64,000 bases of DNA from RHKX01 sp046330285 (GTDB lineage Bacteria > Actinomycetota > Thermoleophilia > Solirubrobacterales > 70-9): assembly GCA_046330285.1 (NCBI GenBank), contig JAXLSX010000010.1, positions 1-64,000 on the forward strand, written 5' to 3'. Below the pieces are notes generated by a model. It made no database searches and was not told where the DNA came from. It was given only the letters and a program-made list of their open reading frames with translations. Positions 41,320 to 49,783 of the stretch are shown in pieces. Positions within the stretch are counted from its first letter, which is position 1. The number at the start of each line of letters is the position of its first letter. Made by a program: the position numbers and the translations under genes.

Positions 41320-41865
41320 ATGAGCAGGCTCGTCTACTCGACGACGATGTCCCTCGACGGGTTCATCGCCGGCGCCGGCGGCGATATGCAGTGGCTGTCG
41401 GCCCATGCCGGCGGATCCAACCCCCAGGCGCGCGCCCTGCTCGACCGGACGGGCGCGTTGCTGATCGGCGCACGGACTTTCGGCGGGGATGATCCGAATG
41501 CGGGGACCGATCAGGAGGGAGCGTTCGGCGGCGCCTGGTCAGGGCCCTCGATCGTGCTGACCCACGACGCCGGGCGGAGCTCCGGCGACCCGGACGTCAC
41601 CTTCGTCGACGACCTCGAACGGGCTGCAGCCCTTGCGATCGAGGCGGCGGGCACCAAGGACGTGACGGTGCTCGGCGCCGATGTCTCCCGGCAACTGATC
41701 GAGCACGGGTTGCTCGACGAGATCCTGGTCATGGTGGCACCGGTACTGCTCGGCGACGGGGTCAGGCTGTTCGAGCTGGCGGGCGGCACCGACGTGCGGC
41801 TCGATCTCGTCGAGCGGCCGGAGGGCGACCTGCCCTGCCTCCGCTACCGGGTGCTCGACGCCTGA
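41320..41865 (+). CDS. Dihydrofolate reductase / RibD C-terminal family protein
   Basis: 181 residues. LVYSTTMSLDGFIAG is the standard start, with GALLIGARTFGG, GPSIVLTHDAG, VTVLGADVSRQLIEHGLLDEILVMVAPVLLGDGVRLFE as the NADPH-binding and C-terminal elements. Members of this large family are NADPH reductases of pterin- or pyrimidine-like substrates, and few are real antifolate targets. Its start codon follows the island right end, so the insertion has probably replaced its upstream region with island DNA. Confidence 0.88.
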   Translation: MSRLVYSTTMSLDGFIAGAGGDMQWLSAHAGGSNPQARALLDRTGALLIGARTFGGDDPNAGTDQEGAFGGAWSGPSIVLTHDAGRSSGDPDVTFVDDLERAAALAIEAAGTKDVTVLGADVSRQLIEHGLLDEILVMVAPVLLGDGVRLFELAGGTDVRLDLVERPEGDLPCLRYRVLDA

Positions 41866-41874
41866 GCCCGGTCG

Positions 41875-42501
41875 CTAGGCGAGCAGATCGCCCGAATAGA
41901 GGACCGCGACCCGCTTCGAGCGGTCCAGCAGGAACCCATCCCCATCGGGGTCGTGGCGGAACGAGCGCTTCAGCAGGTCGCCGACGAGGGTGACCAGGAA
42001 CCGCCAGTCGGTGTCGGTACCGCGGTCCTCGCGGCCGGAGATCTCGACGAGGCGGGCACGGAGGCGCTCGGCGATCCCGTCATCGGCCGCTGCAGCGAAC
42101 CGGGCGGTGGCGGCGTCCATCGCTCCGGCGAGCCAGAGCGTCCGCATCGCGGGCTCGCGCCGCAAGAGGCCGGCGAACCCGTCGACGACGCGCTCCAACG
42201 CCTGCGGCCACGAGTCCAGCGATGCGTCGAGGGCCGATTCGAGTACCGCGGGCGTCGCGGCCACGTAACGAACCGCCAGCGCTTGGATCAGCGCTTCGCG
42301 GTCATCGAAGAACTGGTAGATCGTCGCCGGCGGGACGCCGGCCCGGGCGCCGACGGCGCGCATCGTCAGTGCCTCGAGGTCGTCCGCCGCCAGCGCGGCC
42401 GCCGCATCGAGGATCGCGTCGACGCGGGCTATGCTCCGTGCCTGGACGGGGCGCCGCTTCAGCAGCGGGGCGTAGGGCGGATCAGAGGTCGCCGCCGGCA
42501 T
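41875..42501 (-). CDS. TetR family transcriptional regulator
   Basis: 208 residues. The HTH ARSIARVDAILDAAAALAADDLEALTMRAVGARAGVPPATIYQFFDDREALIQALAVRY is a clear TetR domain; the C-terminal helical half is variable and would bind an unknown ligand. The ATG at 42501 lies inside the end of the preceding DUF4267-like gene, so the two are co-transcribed from the promoter carrying the palindrome at 42892-42912, which is the likely auto-operator. Confidence 0.9.
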   Translation of the reverse strand: MPAATSDPPYAPLLKRRPVQARSIARVDAILDAAAALAADDLEALTMRAVGARAGVPPATIYQFFDDREALIQALAVRYVAATPAVLESALDASLDSWPQALERVVDGFAGLLRREPAMRTLWLAGAMDAATARFAAAADDGIAERLRARLVEISGREDRGTDTDWRFLVTLVGDLLKRSFRHDPDGDGFLLDRSKRVAVLYSGDLLA

Positions 42502-42859
42502 CCCGCGACGCCTCCTGCGCGATCCGGGCGCCGAGGGCCGCGAACAGCACCGCCCCGAGAACTCCGCTGACGAAGGTGAAAGTGGAGACGTTGCCGCGGC
42601 GCGCCTCGTCGAGGCCGCCGATGGCGTCGGCGGTGTCCACCGCGGCACCGATCGCTGCGACCGCCGGCAGATGCTTCGGGCTTGCCGTGAGCAGCGCTCC
42701 GGCCAGTGCCAGTTCCCGTGCGGCGAAGAGCCGCGTCACGAAGCGGTCGGACCGGGCGGGATCGAACCCGAAGGCGCGGGCCGTCAGATCGGGGGCGAGC
42801 CAGCCGCCGACGCCGATCGTCGCCCGCGTGGCTCCCAGGAACATTCTCTTGGCGTCCAT
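42482..42859 (-). CDS. DUF4267-like small membrane protein
   Basis: 125 residues starting MDAKRMFLGATRATIGVGGWLAPDLTARAFGFD, with hydrophobic helices LFAARELALAGALLTASP, LPAVAAIGAAVDTADAIGGL and TFTFVSGVLGAVLFAALGARI. This pattern resembles the DUF4267 group of four-helix proteins. Function unknown. GGAGG lies 8 bases before the ATG. It is the first gene of an operon with the TetR regulator and is likely the regulated target. Confidence 0.7.
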   Translation of the reverse strand: MDAKRMFLGATRATIGVGGWLAPDLTARAFGFDPARSDRFVTRLFAARELALAGALLTASPKHLPAVAAIGAAVDTADAIGGLDEARRGNVSTFTFVSGVLGAVLFAALGARIAQEASRDAGGDL

Positions 42860-42891
42860 CTCGGTCCTCCGTGTCGCTTACCGGAGGCGTA

Positions 42892-42912
42892 AACATAAAC
42901 AATGTTCATGTT
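42892..42912. promoter_or_regulatory. Palindromic operator candidate of the TetR operon
   Basis: AACATAAACA-A-TGTTCATGTT, a 21-base palindrome with one mismatch, 33 bases before the first ATG of the DUF4267-TetR operon. The AT-rich, near-perfect form and its position are what a TetR operator should show. It ends at the base before the stop of the next gene upstream. Confidence 0.7.
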
Positions 42913-43116
42913 CTAGGTCCGCCGCTGCGGACCGGAGAGCTTGAACGACATCTCGCCGGGCCCGTGGAAGACGTCGATGACGTTCCAGAGGTGGTCATTC
43001 TCGCACTCGATCTCGGACTCGAAGGTCTCCTCGAACAGGGTGTCCGGGCCGTGGCGGAACGCGGCGCCGCACTCGGGGCACTTCGTCACCTTCTCGACGT
43101 CGCCGTAGATCGTCAT
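42913..43116 (-). CDS. Small CxxC zinc-ribbon-like protein
   Basis: 67 residues: MTIYGDVEKVTKCPECGAAF, then acidic FEETFESEIECENDHLWNVIDVF and GEMSFKLSGPQRRT. The CPECG knuckle plus a later Cys and two His could hold a zinc, but a full four-ligand set is not certain. ATG at 43116 was chosen because AAGGGA lies just upstream and the longer reading has no protein-like N-terminus. Function unknown. Confidence 0.6.
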   Translation of the reverse strand: MTIYGDVEKVTKCPECGAAFRHGPDTLFEETFESEIECENDHLWNVIDVFHGPGEMSFKLSGPQRRT

Positions 43117-43226
43117 CGTCGTCCCTTCCGTGTCGTTCGTCCAAGGTAGCGCCCGGCTTGCGTGGAGGCGACCGGTCGTGAGAGGGTTCCAGCGATGACC
43201 CATTGCTCCATCACCGTCGGGCGCCG

Positions 43227-43883
43227 ATGAGGATTGGCGTCCTCGGCACGGGAATGGTCGGCCGGACGATCGGCTCCAAGCTCGCCGAGCTCGGCCACGA
43301 GGTCAGGATGGGCTCGCGGTCGGCCGGCAACGAGGCAGCGGTGGCGTGGGCCGACGAGGCGGGAGACGGCGCCAGCGAGGGCGACTTCGGGGATGCCGCC
43401 GGGATCGGCGAGCTGATCTTCAACTGCACCGCGGGGGGTGCGTCGCTCGAAGCGCTGGCGATGGCCGGCGAGGCGAATCTCCACGGCAAGGTGCTCGTCG
43501 ACGTCGCCAATCCGCTCGACTTCTCCGGCGGGATGCCGCCGACGCTCTCGATCTGCAATGACGACAGCCTCGGCGAGCGGATCCAGGCCGCCTTCCCGGA
43601 GACGCTCGTCGTCAAGGCGCTGAACACCATGAACTGCTCGGTGATGGTCGACCCCGATCGCGTCCCGGGAGAGCATGTCGCCTTCGTCTGCGGCGAGAAC
43701 ACCGGCGCCAAGGACCAGGTGGCGGAGCTGCTCGGCGAGTTCGGGTGGCCCGCCGATCGCATCGTCGACCTCGGCGGCATCGCCGCCGCCCGCGGAACCG
43801 AGATGTACCTGCCGCTCTGGCTCGCGCTCTACGGCAAGCTCGGCACCGGCGACTTCAACGTCGCGATCGAGCGGGCCGGCTGA
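43227..43883 (+). CDS. F420-dependent NADP oxidoreductase-like (NpdG family) protein
   Basis: 218 residues. The dinucleotide motif MRIGVLGTGMVGRTIGSKLAELGHEVRMGSRSAGNEAAV (Ser-Arg after strand 2) is followed by LIFNCTAGGASLEAL, VLVDVANPLDFSGGMPPTLS, TLVVKALNTMNCSVMVDP and ARGTEMYLPLWLALYG. It belongs to the ProC/NpdG-like Rossmann proteins and is a second member besides npdG in the F420 cluster. Whether it uses F420 is unknown. Its last 29 bases overlap the convergent gene. Confidence 0.85.
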   Translation: MRIGVLGTGMVGRTIGSKLAELGHEVRMGSRSAGNEAAVAWADEAGDGASEGDFGDAAGIGELIFNCTAGGASLEALAMAGEANLHGKVLVDVANPLDFSGGMPPTLSICNDDSLGERIQAAFPETLVVKALNTMNCSVMVDPDRVPGEHVAFVCGENTGAKDQVAELLGEFGWPADRIVDLGGIAAARGTEMYLPLWLALYGKLGTGDFNVAIERAG

Positions 43884-44535
43884 GGCCCGCCCGGCGCTCG
43901 CCCGCAGCTCCGTCGAGCCGCATGAACGGGACCCGGAGCCGGGTCGCGAGTTCGTCCGCCGCGGCCGAGCCGTTGGAGCCGCCGGCGTCGTCGATCAGGA
44001 CCACCTGAGTCGCCGGGTAGCTGCGGAGCTGATCGTCGACGGCCTGGACGACGTCCTCGTCCCCTACCCGCGCGTCGGCGGCGACGCCGGCCTTCGCGAG
44101 CGACGCGAGCGTCAGCACGAGGCAGTCCTGCGCCCGCTCGCGGCCGCGGTCGACGTCGGAGGTCCAGCGCTCGGCGAAGCGGGGCCGGTGCGGCGCCAGG
44201 ACGAGGATGTCGCCGGGCTCGCGATCGCCCGCCGCCGCGGCGGCCACGCGCTCGACGGACTCGCCGTCCTCGAGCGGGACGTCGGCGACGAGCAGCAGGT
44301 GGGAGCGCCCGTCGCGGGGGCGGGGCGGCACGATCGGGGTCTCCGGCTTCAGCCTGATCGCCATCACGACGAGGAGCGCCGCCATCAGCGTCGCGTCCGC
44401 CATTCCGAGCCCGGGCCCGCCGAGGTAGAAGGCGGCCACGATCGAGACCGTCGAGATCACGATGATCGCGAGCTTGCGGCCCATCGGGATGTATTCCCCG
44501 GAGTCGGCCTGGGTGTCCTCGTCTCCCCGCCCCAT
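43855..44535 (-). CDS. Membrane protein with a UspA-like cytoplasmic domain
   Basis: 226 residues. Two N-terminal hydrophobic helices (LAIIVISTVSIVAAFYLGG and MADATLMAALLVVMAIRL) are followed by a Rossmann-like domain (HLLLVADVPLEDGESVERVAAAA, GDILVLAPHR, VLTLASLAKAGVAADARVGDEDVVQAVDDQLRSYPATQVVLIDDAGGSNGS) that reads like a universal stress domain without a clear ATP loop. Role unknown. It is divergent from the macro-domain gene and overlaps its convergent neighbour. Confidence 0.65.
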   Translation of the reverse strand: MGRGDEDTQADSGEYIPMGRKLAIIVISTVSIVAAFYLGGPGLGMADATLMAALLVVMAIRLKPETPIVPPRPRDGRSHLLLVADVPLEDGESVERVAAAAAGDREPGDILVLAPHRPRFAERWTSDVDRGRERAQDCLVLTLASLAKAGVAADARVGDEDVVQAVDDQLRSYPATQVVLIDDAGGSNGSAAADELATRLRVPFMRLDGAAGERRAGLSRPARSRR

Positions 44536-44555
44536 GGCGATCTAAGTTAGTACCG

Positions 44556-45068
44556 ATGATCGAGCTGGTCCAGGGCGACATCACGAGGCAGCGGGTCGAC
44601 GTCATCGTCAACGCCGCGAACTCGCACCTCGCCCACGGCGGCGGGGTCGCCGCGGCCATCGCCCTCGGGGGAGGACCCGCGCTGCGCCGCGAGTCCGAAG
44701 CCCATCCGTTCGTCCCCGTCGGCGAGGCCGCGGTGACGACCGCGGGGGCGCTGCCCGCCCGCTGGGTCGTGCATGCCGTCGGCCCGGTCTGGTCAGGAGG
44801 TGAGGAGGGCGAGCCCGAGCTCCTCGCGAGCGCCTACCGGTCCGCCCTCGCCATGGCTACCGATCTCGGCGCCCGCTCGATCGCGTTCCCGTCGATCTCG
44901 ACCGGCATCTTCGGTTTCCCGGTCGAGCGCGCCGCGGCGATCGCGATCTCGACCCTGATCGAGGGGGAGGCGGAGCCGACCGCCCCCGAGGTGATCCGGA
45001 TCTGCCTGTTCAGCGATGCGGACCTGACCGTCTACCGGAAGGCGCTCGCGGCGACCGGTGGGGGATAG
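44556..45068 (+). CDS. Macro domain protein (ADP-ribose binding/hydrolysing)
   Basis: 170 residues, one macro domain. IELVQGDITRQRVDVIVNAANSHLAHGGGVAAAIALGGG contains the Asp that contacts adenine and the NAANxxLxxGGGV catalytic loop; ARSIAFPSISTGIFGFP is the phosphate loop. Such proteins remove or bind ADP-ribose or O-acetyl-ADP-ribose. TAAGTT at 44543-44548 is 7 bases before the ATG, another leaderless start. Confidence 0.93.
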   Translation: MIELVQGDITRQRVDVIVNAANSHLAHGGGVAAAIALGGGPALRRESEAHPFVPVGEAAVTTAGALPARWVVHAVGPVWSGGEEGEPELLASAYRSALAMATDLGARSIAFPSISTGIFGFPVERAAAIAISTLIEGEAEPTAPEVIRICLFSDADLTVYRKALAATGGG

Positions 45069-45080
45069 GCTGCCGCCGCG

Positions 45081-46070
45081 ATGAGCGAGGTACTGATCAC
45101 CGGAGCCACCGGCACCGTCGGCTGGCCGATCGCCCGCGACCTCCTCGCGCGCGGCGACTCCGTCAGGGCGCTGGTCCGCGACGTCGAGCGCGCACGAACC
45201 CTGTTGCCCGAGGGCGTCGAGCCGGTTCCGGGCGACGTCGCCGACCGCGAATCCGTCCGGAAGGCGGTCGCCGGGGCCGAGATCGTCTACCACGCCGCCG
45301 GTCTGCCGGAGCAGTGGCGCCGCGACGACGCCGACTTCACCCGGGTCAACGTCGAGGGGACGAGGAACGTCGCCGAGGAGGCGCTGGCGGCCGGCGTCCG
45401 GAGGCTCGCATACACGAGCACGATCGACGTCTTCCGCTGGGCGCCGGGCATCCCCTTCGACGAGCGGGTCCTCGACCCCGACCCGCGGCCGACCGTCTAC
45501 GAGCGCTCCAAGCAGGAGGCGGACCGGATCGTCGTCGCCCTGATGGAACAGGGCCTCGACGCGGTCTTCCTCCACCCGTCGGCGGTCTATGGACCGGTTC
45601 CCGCGCTGGCCGTCGGCCTCAACGACCTGATCGTCCGGCTTGCGACGAAGAAGATTCCGATGCTGCTCCCGGGCGGCATGCCCGTGGTCCACTGCGACGA
45701 CGTCGCGGCCGCTCACATCAAGGCGGTCGGCGAGGCGCCGGCGGGGAGCCGGTTCATCATCGCCGACCGCTATCTGACGTTGAGTGAGATCGCCGCCTCG
45801 GTGGCTTCGGCCGTCCCCGAAGCGCGCAAACCGCCCGTCATGCCGAGCGCCTTCGCGCGCGCCGTCAGCGCGATCGGCGAGCGGGTCGCCGCCCGGACCG
45901 GTAAGCCGCCGCTGATCCCGCGCGGCGCCCTGATCTTCCTCGAGTCGCATCCGGTCCCGGACGCGTCTCGGGTCCGGGCCGACCTCGGGATCGAGATCAC
46001 TCCCTGGGAGCGCGGCCTCGCCGAGACCGTCGAGCGCTTCCGCGCGCAGGGCTGGCGGACCGCGGCCTGA
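45081..46070 (+). CDS. NAD-dependent epimerase/dehydratase (extended SDR)
   Basis: 329 residues. VLITGATGTVGWPIARDLLARGDSVRALVRD is the NAD(P) site; the catalytic pair is TVYERSKQEAD (YxxxK) with AYTSTIDVF before it, and VFLHPSAVYGP after. It resembles 3-beta-hydroxysteroid dehydrogenase/NAD-epimerase-type proteins. Substrate unknown. TAGGCT lies 9 bases before the ATG. Its stop is 3 bases from that of the convergent esterase gene. Confidence 0.9.
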   Translation: MSEVLITGATGTVGWPIARDLLARGDSVRALVRDVERARTLLPEGVEPVPGDVADRESVRKAVAGAEIVYHAAGLPEQWRRDDADFTRVNVEGTRNVAEEALAAGVRRLAYTSTIDVFRWAPGIPFDERVLDPDPRPTVYERSKQEADRIVVALMEQGLDAVFLHPSAVYGPVPALAVGLNDLIVRLATKKIPMLLPGGMPVVHCDDVAAAHIKAVGEAPAGSRFIIADRYLTLSEIAASVASAVPEARKPPVMPSAFARAVSAIGERVAARTGKPPLIPRGALIFLESHPVPDASRVRADLGIEITPWERGLAETVERFRAQGWRTAA

Positions 46071-46073
46071 GCT

Positions 46074-46712
46074 TCAGGGAAGCGCCCGCGTCAGCCACTC
46101 GCGGGCGGGAGGCACGTGCGCCGGGTCGATCTGGTGGCCGGCCTCGGACTCGTGGTAGTCGACCGTGAGCCCGGCACCCTCGAGAAGGTCGCGCGCGCTC
46201 CGGGCGAAACCGATGTCCATCACGTCGTCGTTGCGGCCGTGGGCGATGAAGACGGGCATCTCGGTCCGGTCGGCGAGCGCGGGTTCCCAGCCTTCGACGG
46301 TCGGGACGAATCCGCTGAAGGCGAGGATCCCGGCGGGGGCGGGGCGCTCGGCTGAGAGTCCGAGCGCGTAGCTCATGACCGTCCCCATCGAGAACCCGCC
46401 GAACACGGTCCGCTCCGGGCCGACGCCGATCCGCTGCCAGGTCTCGTCGTGGAAGCCGGCTAGCGCCTCCCATGCGGCACGGAAGGTCTCGGGGTCGGGG
46501 TATCCGACCTGCGGGACCGCGTACCAGTGCCGGCCCGGCCAGCCCGGCAGTCGCAACGGGCCACCGGGGGTGACCACGTGGAATCGGCGCCCGGGGTCGA
46601 GCAGGTCGGCGAGGCCGATCAGGTCGTGCTCGTCGGCACCACGGCCGTGATGGAGGAGCAGCAGTCCCTCGGGTTCACCGGCCGCCGGGCGTTCGTCGAA
46701 GTCGAGGCTCAC
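46074..46712 (-). CDS. Phospholipase/carboxylesterase family alpha/beta hydrolase
   Basis: 212 residues from the GTG at 46712. LLLLHHGRGADEHDLIGLADLL is the oxyanion region, GGFSMGTVMSYALGL has the nucleophile Ser, FIAHGRNDDVMDIGFARSARDLLEGAGLTVDYHESEAGHQI gives the Asp and His. This is the cytosolic esterase class (YpfH/Est-like). Upstream in-frame codons to 46778 exist but do not fit the family start. Confidence 0.88.
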   Translation of the reverse strand: MSLDFDERPAAGEPEGLLLLHHGRGADEHDLIGLADLLDPGRRFHVVTPGGPLRLPGWPGRHWYAVPQVGYPDPETFRAAWEALAGFHDETWQRIGVGPERTVFGGFSMGTVMSYALGLSAERPAPAGILAFSGFVPTVEGWEPALADRTEMPVFIAHGRNDDVMDIGFARSARDLLEGAGLTVDYHESEAGHQIDPAHVPPAREWLTRALP

Positions 46713-46808
46713 GGGGGTTGACCCTAGAGCCAGGCGGCTCCGGGCCGGATTCACGGGGCCTCTCACGGGTAGTTGCAAGGTGAAGGATCAAGCAAGGAAA
46801 GGAAAGAG

Positions 46809-47375
46809 ATGTCCGACACGCTGAAGGGCAAGAAGATTGCATTCCTCGTCGCCAACGAGGGCGTCGAGCAGGTCGAGCTGACCGAGCCGCTCGCCGCGGT
46901 GAAGGGTGCCGGGGCCGACGTCGAGATCGTCGCTCCCGACGAGGGCGAGGTCCAGGCCTTCAACCATCTCGATAAGGCCGACACGTTCAAGGTGGACGTG
47001 ACCGTCGGGTCCGCCGATGCCTCCGCCTACGACGGCCTCGTGCTGCCGGGCGGCGTCGCCAACCCGGACAACCTGCGAACGCACGAGGACGCCGTCGGCT
47101 TCGTCAAGGCGTTCTTCGACGCGGGCAAGCCGGTCGGAGCGATCTGCCACGCGCCGTGGACGCTCGTCGAGGCTGGCGTCGTCGACGGCCGGACCGTCAC
47201 GTCATGGCCGAGCCTGCAGACCGACCTACGCAACGCCGGGGCCGAGTGGGTCGACGAGGAGGTCCACGTGGACCAGGGTCTCGTCACCAGCCGGAAGCCT
47301 GACGATCTCGAGGCGTTCAACGCCAAGATCGTCGAAGAGTTCGCCGAAGGCGAACACGAGGGCCAGCACGCCTGA
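46809..47375 (+). CDS. DJ-1/PfpI family protein
   Basis: 188 residues. KKIAFLVANEGVEQVELTEPLAAVKGAGADVEIVAP, YDGLVLPGGVANPDNLRTHEDAVGFVKAFFDAGKPVGAICHAPWTLVEAG contain the conserved Glu and the nucleophile Cys in AICHAP. Members act as glyoxalase/deglycase-type or stress proteins; the particular activity is unsettled. The leader has AAGGAAAGG before the ATG at 46809, a good ribosome site, unlike many neighbours. Confidence 0.93.
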   Translation: MSDTLKGKKIAFLVANEGVEQVELTEPLAAVKGAGADVEIVAPDEGEVQAFNHLDKADTFKVDVTVGSADASAYDGLVLPGGVANPDNLRTHEDAVGFVKAFFDAGKPVGAICHAPWTLVEAGVVDGRTVTSWPSLQTDLRNAGAEWVDEEVHVDQGLVTSRKPDDLEAFNAKIVEEFAEGEHEGQHA

Positions 47376-47405
47376 CCCCCCGCAGCCCCGCCCGCCGGTC
47401 GTCGC

Positions 47406-48518
47406 TCAGGCGGCGACCGGTGCGGCCGGGGTGATCGTCCTCAAGCCGCCGGCGGCGCGAAGGAAGTCGCGCTCGACCCGGTTGACGACCAGCGACGCCC
47501 ATCGTGGCGAGAGCAACGCCGGAAGCGACCCGGCGACGACCGCGACCCGCCCGCCGGGGCCCGGCCACGGCCGGTGTCCCGTCCGCTCCGCGCAACCGCG
47601 GTAGTGGAGGTCGGTGAAGAGCAGCATCAGGAGTGCGGCGGTGCGGACGGTGGCCGTCCGCCCCAGGTCGAGCCGCTCGAACAGCCGCCGGTAGGCGCCG
47701 GCCCGTCCGAGCGCGAGACGCATGTAGTCCTCGCGGACGTCACGGACGACGCCTTCGGCCTCGGGTCTCGTGGGGCGGCTGCCGAGGTAAGGGCGCAGGG
47801 CCGGGTGGTAGGCGATCCCGCGCGCGAGATCGGCCTCGATGTCACGGGTCACATTCGCGAGCTGGATCATCTCGCTGACCTCGAACGCGTCCTCGCGGGA
47901 GGCGGGGGAGACCTCGCCGCCGGCGATCAGGTCGATCACGAAGACGGCCGGGTAGCCGATCACGTTGCGGCAGTAGCGGGCGAGCTGCTCCTCGTCGGCG
48001 AGGACGCCGCCCTGACGCGTGAAGGTCTCCGTCGACCAGACCATTCCCGCCGCCATCGAGCGCACGAGTTCGCCGATCTGCGCCCGCACCCGCGGGTCGA
48101 GCGTCGCGAAGACGGCGTCGACGTGGTGGCAGCGCTCGACCAGGAGCAGGTGGACGCGGTCGCGGTCGTCGCGGGCGAGCCGGTCGTCGATCGGCGTCGG
48201 CGGCGGCAGCGGTCCAGCGGAGTCGAATCGCGCCGCGAACCGTCCGAGCTCTGCGGCGCGGGTCTCGGGATCGGCGTGGAGATCCTCGTAGGTGTCGAGC
48301 ATCCGGCAGTAGAGATAGGCGACCGCGGCGGCGCGCGCCTGCTCGCGGGGAAGCACCACGATGCTCGCCGCGAAGCTGCGGGCGGCGTGGGGGAGGATCC
48401 GCCAGACGAATCGCTCGGGCCGGGTCTCGGCGGCGAGCGAGTCGAGGTCGGGTCGACTCCGGTTCACGGAGAGGCCCTGCGCCAGGAGGACCGGGCCGAG
48501 CGTGAACGCTTGCCTCAT
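47406..48518 (-). CDS. Squalene/phytoene synthase family protein
   Basis: 370 residues. The first aspartate-rich motif is YLYCRMLDTYEDLHADP and the second QLANVTRDIEADLARGI, both keeping the Asp residues that bind the diphosphate-magnesium clusters; YCRNVIGYPAVFVIDLI lies between. The family condenses two prenyl diphosphates head to head (squalene or phytoene). The length and RFVWRILPHAARSFAASI start favour squalene-type, for hopanoids or sterols. No other isoprenoid gene is adjacent. Confidence 0.88.
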   Translation of the reverse strand: MRQAFTLGPVLLAQGLSVNRSRPDLDSLAAETRPERFVWRILPHAARSFAASIVVLPREQARAAAVAYLYCRMLDTYEDLHADPETRAAELGRFAARFDSAGPLPPPTPIDDRLARDDRDRVHLLLVERCHHVDAVFATLDPRVRAQIGELVRSMAAGMVWSTETFTRQGGVLADEEQLARYCRNVIGYPAVFVIDLIAGGEVSPASREDAFEVSEMIQLANVTRDIEADLARGIAYHPALRPYLGSRPTRPEAEGVVRDVREDYMRLALGRAGAYRRLFERLDLGRTATVRTAALLMLLFTDLHYRGCAERTGHRPWPGPGGRVAVVAGSLPALLSPRWASLVVNRVERDFLRAAGGLRTITPAAPVAA

Positions 48519-48535
48519 CCCGGCAACCTAACCCG

Positions 48536-49711
48536 CTAGTTCCGATGCAGGTAGAGCTTCGCCTGCCTCTGAACGATGTCGACCATGTTGCCGAGCGCGA
48601 CGTTGCCGTCGAGCAGGTGCAGCCCCCATCCGGGGTTAGGCGAGGGCGTCAGTTCGCGGGCCCCCGCGATCGGGGAGATCATCAGGACGTTCGAGCCTCG
48701 ATGCCTCACACAGGCGCCGGTGTAGTGGTCCTGCGGCACGAGCCACGGGGTGTCGGCGGTCGGCAGGTCGAAGCCGTACATCAAGCCGATGCCGACCCCG
48801 AGCGTCCCCGGGAACGGCTCGCTTCGGGCGATCGTCTCGAGGTGGGAGCGCGGCCTGCGGTCGAGGTCGGCCGGATTCGTGCAGGCGACCCGGTAGTCGG
48901 CCGGATCGGCGCCCTTCGGCACCGAGACGAGCGCGCCGGTGGTGCGACCGAATAGCGCGTCCTCGGGCGGCGTCTGGTTGAAGGTCGAGAACGCGATCAC
49001 GCAACCGGTCTGCGCCCCGGTGTGGCAGAGCGGCGTGCTCCGGAAGGTGCCGCCGACGTCCTTGCCCTTGGGGACGACGACGTTGCCGCCGAGCAGGACC
49101 GCCGAGATCAGCTTCCGGTGCTGGGCGCGGTGCTTCTCGATCTCCTTGCGGAGCAGGGTGCTGAGCATCCCGGTGCCCTGGGAGTGTCCGATCAGGACGA
49201 CCCCGCGGCCGTCGTTGTACTTGCGCATGTAGGTGCGCCATGCCTCGAGGACGTCGTCGAAGGCGAGGTCGAAGACCGACGGGTCGAGCTCGGGGCCGCC
49301 GATGCCCTTCAGCGTCGCCTGCCGGTAGACGGGGGCGTAGACGCGGCACGTCTGCGAGTAGCGCGCGGCCTGGTACTCGGCGATCGCCGTCTGCTGCGGG
49401 TCGATGTCCTTGTTCGCGTTGTCGGTCTGCTGCTCGCTGACCGTGGGGTAGACGTAGAAGCAGTCGAACTTCGGCTTACGCGCGTTCTTCGGCGTCTCGA
49501 CGGTGCTTCCGCCGTCGCTCGCATACCGCGTCGTTTCGAGGCTGCCCTTGCACGGGTTCGGCTTCTCGCCGGGCTTGCAGAGCCACTTCGTCTTCGCCTC
49601 GGCGGCGCTCGGCACCAGGGCGATCGCGACGAGCAGGGCGGCGATAGCGGCGACGGCCGCCGCGGTCCGGCGGCGGGCACGATCGAACGATTGCGCAGGT
49701 GTGGCCGTCAA
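48536..49711 (-). CDS. Secreted DUF3089 alpha/beta hydrolase
   Basis: 391 residues. A signal segment (AVAAIAALLVAIALVPSAAEA) leads to a mature domain with WLCKPG, FDCFYVYPTVS, YSQTCRVYAPVYRQ and the nucleophile elbow VLIGHSQGTGMLSTLL. These are DUF3089 features, a lipase-like family common in actinobacteria and found near lipid-active enzymes. Several Cys suggest disulfides in the exported form. The start at 49711 may include a short cytoplasmic basic segment (DRARRRT). Confidence 0.88.
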   Translation of the reverse strand: MTATPAQSFDRARRRTAAAVAAIAALLVAIALVPSAAEAKTKWLCKPGEKPNPCKGSLETTRYASDGGSTVETPKNARKPKFDCFYVYPTVSEQQTDNANKDIDPQQTAIAEYQAARYSQTCRVYAPVYRQATLKGIGGPELDPSVFDLAFDDVLEAWRTYMRKYNDGRGVVLIGHSQGTGMLSTLLRKEIEKHRAQHRKLISAVLLGGNVVVPKGKDVGGTFRSTPLCHTGAQTGCVIAFSTFNQTPPEDALFGRTTGALVSVPKGADPADYRVACTNPADLDRRPRSHLETIARSEPFPGTLGVGIGLMYGFDLPTADTPWLVPQDHYTGACVRHRGSNVLMISPIAGARELTPSPNPGWGLHLLDGNVALGNMVDIVQRQAKLYLHRN

Positions 49712-49783
49712 GTTTGCTCTCCTCTTCGTTGCCCGGCCCCGACGCGGGGAAGCCTAGCGAGCGCTCGCGGCCGACCCGCGGGT

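Noticed and set aside
47574..48539. Plus-strand open frame opposite the squalene synthase-like gene
   Set aside because: The opposite strand has intact aspartate-rich motifs; the plus-strand product is a charged low-complexity shadow.
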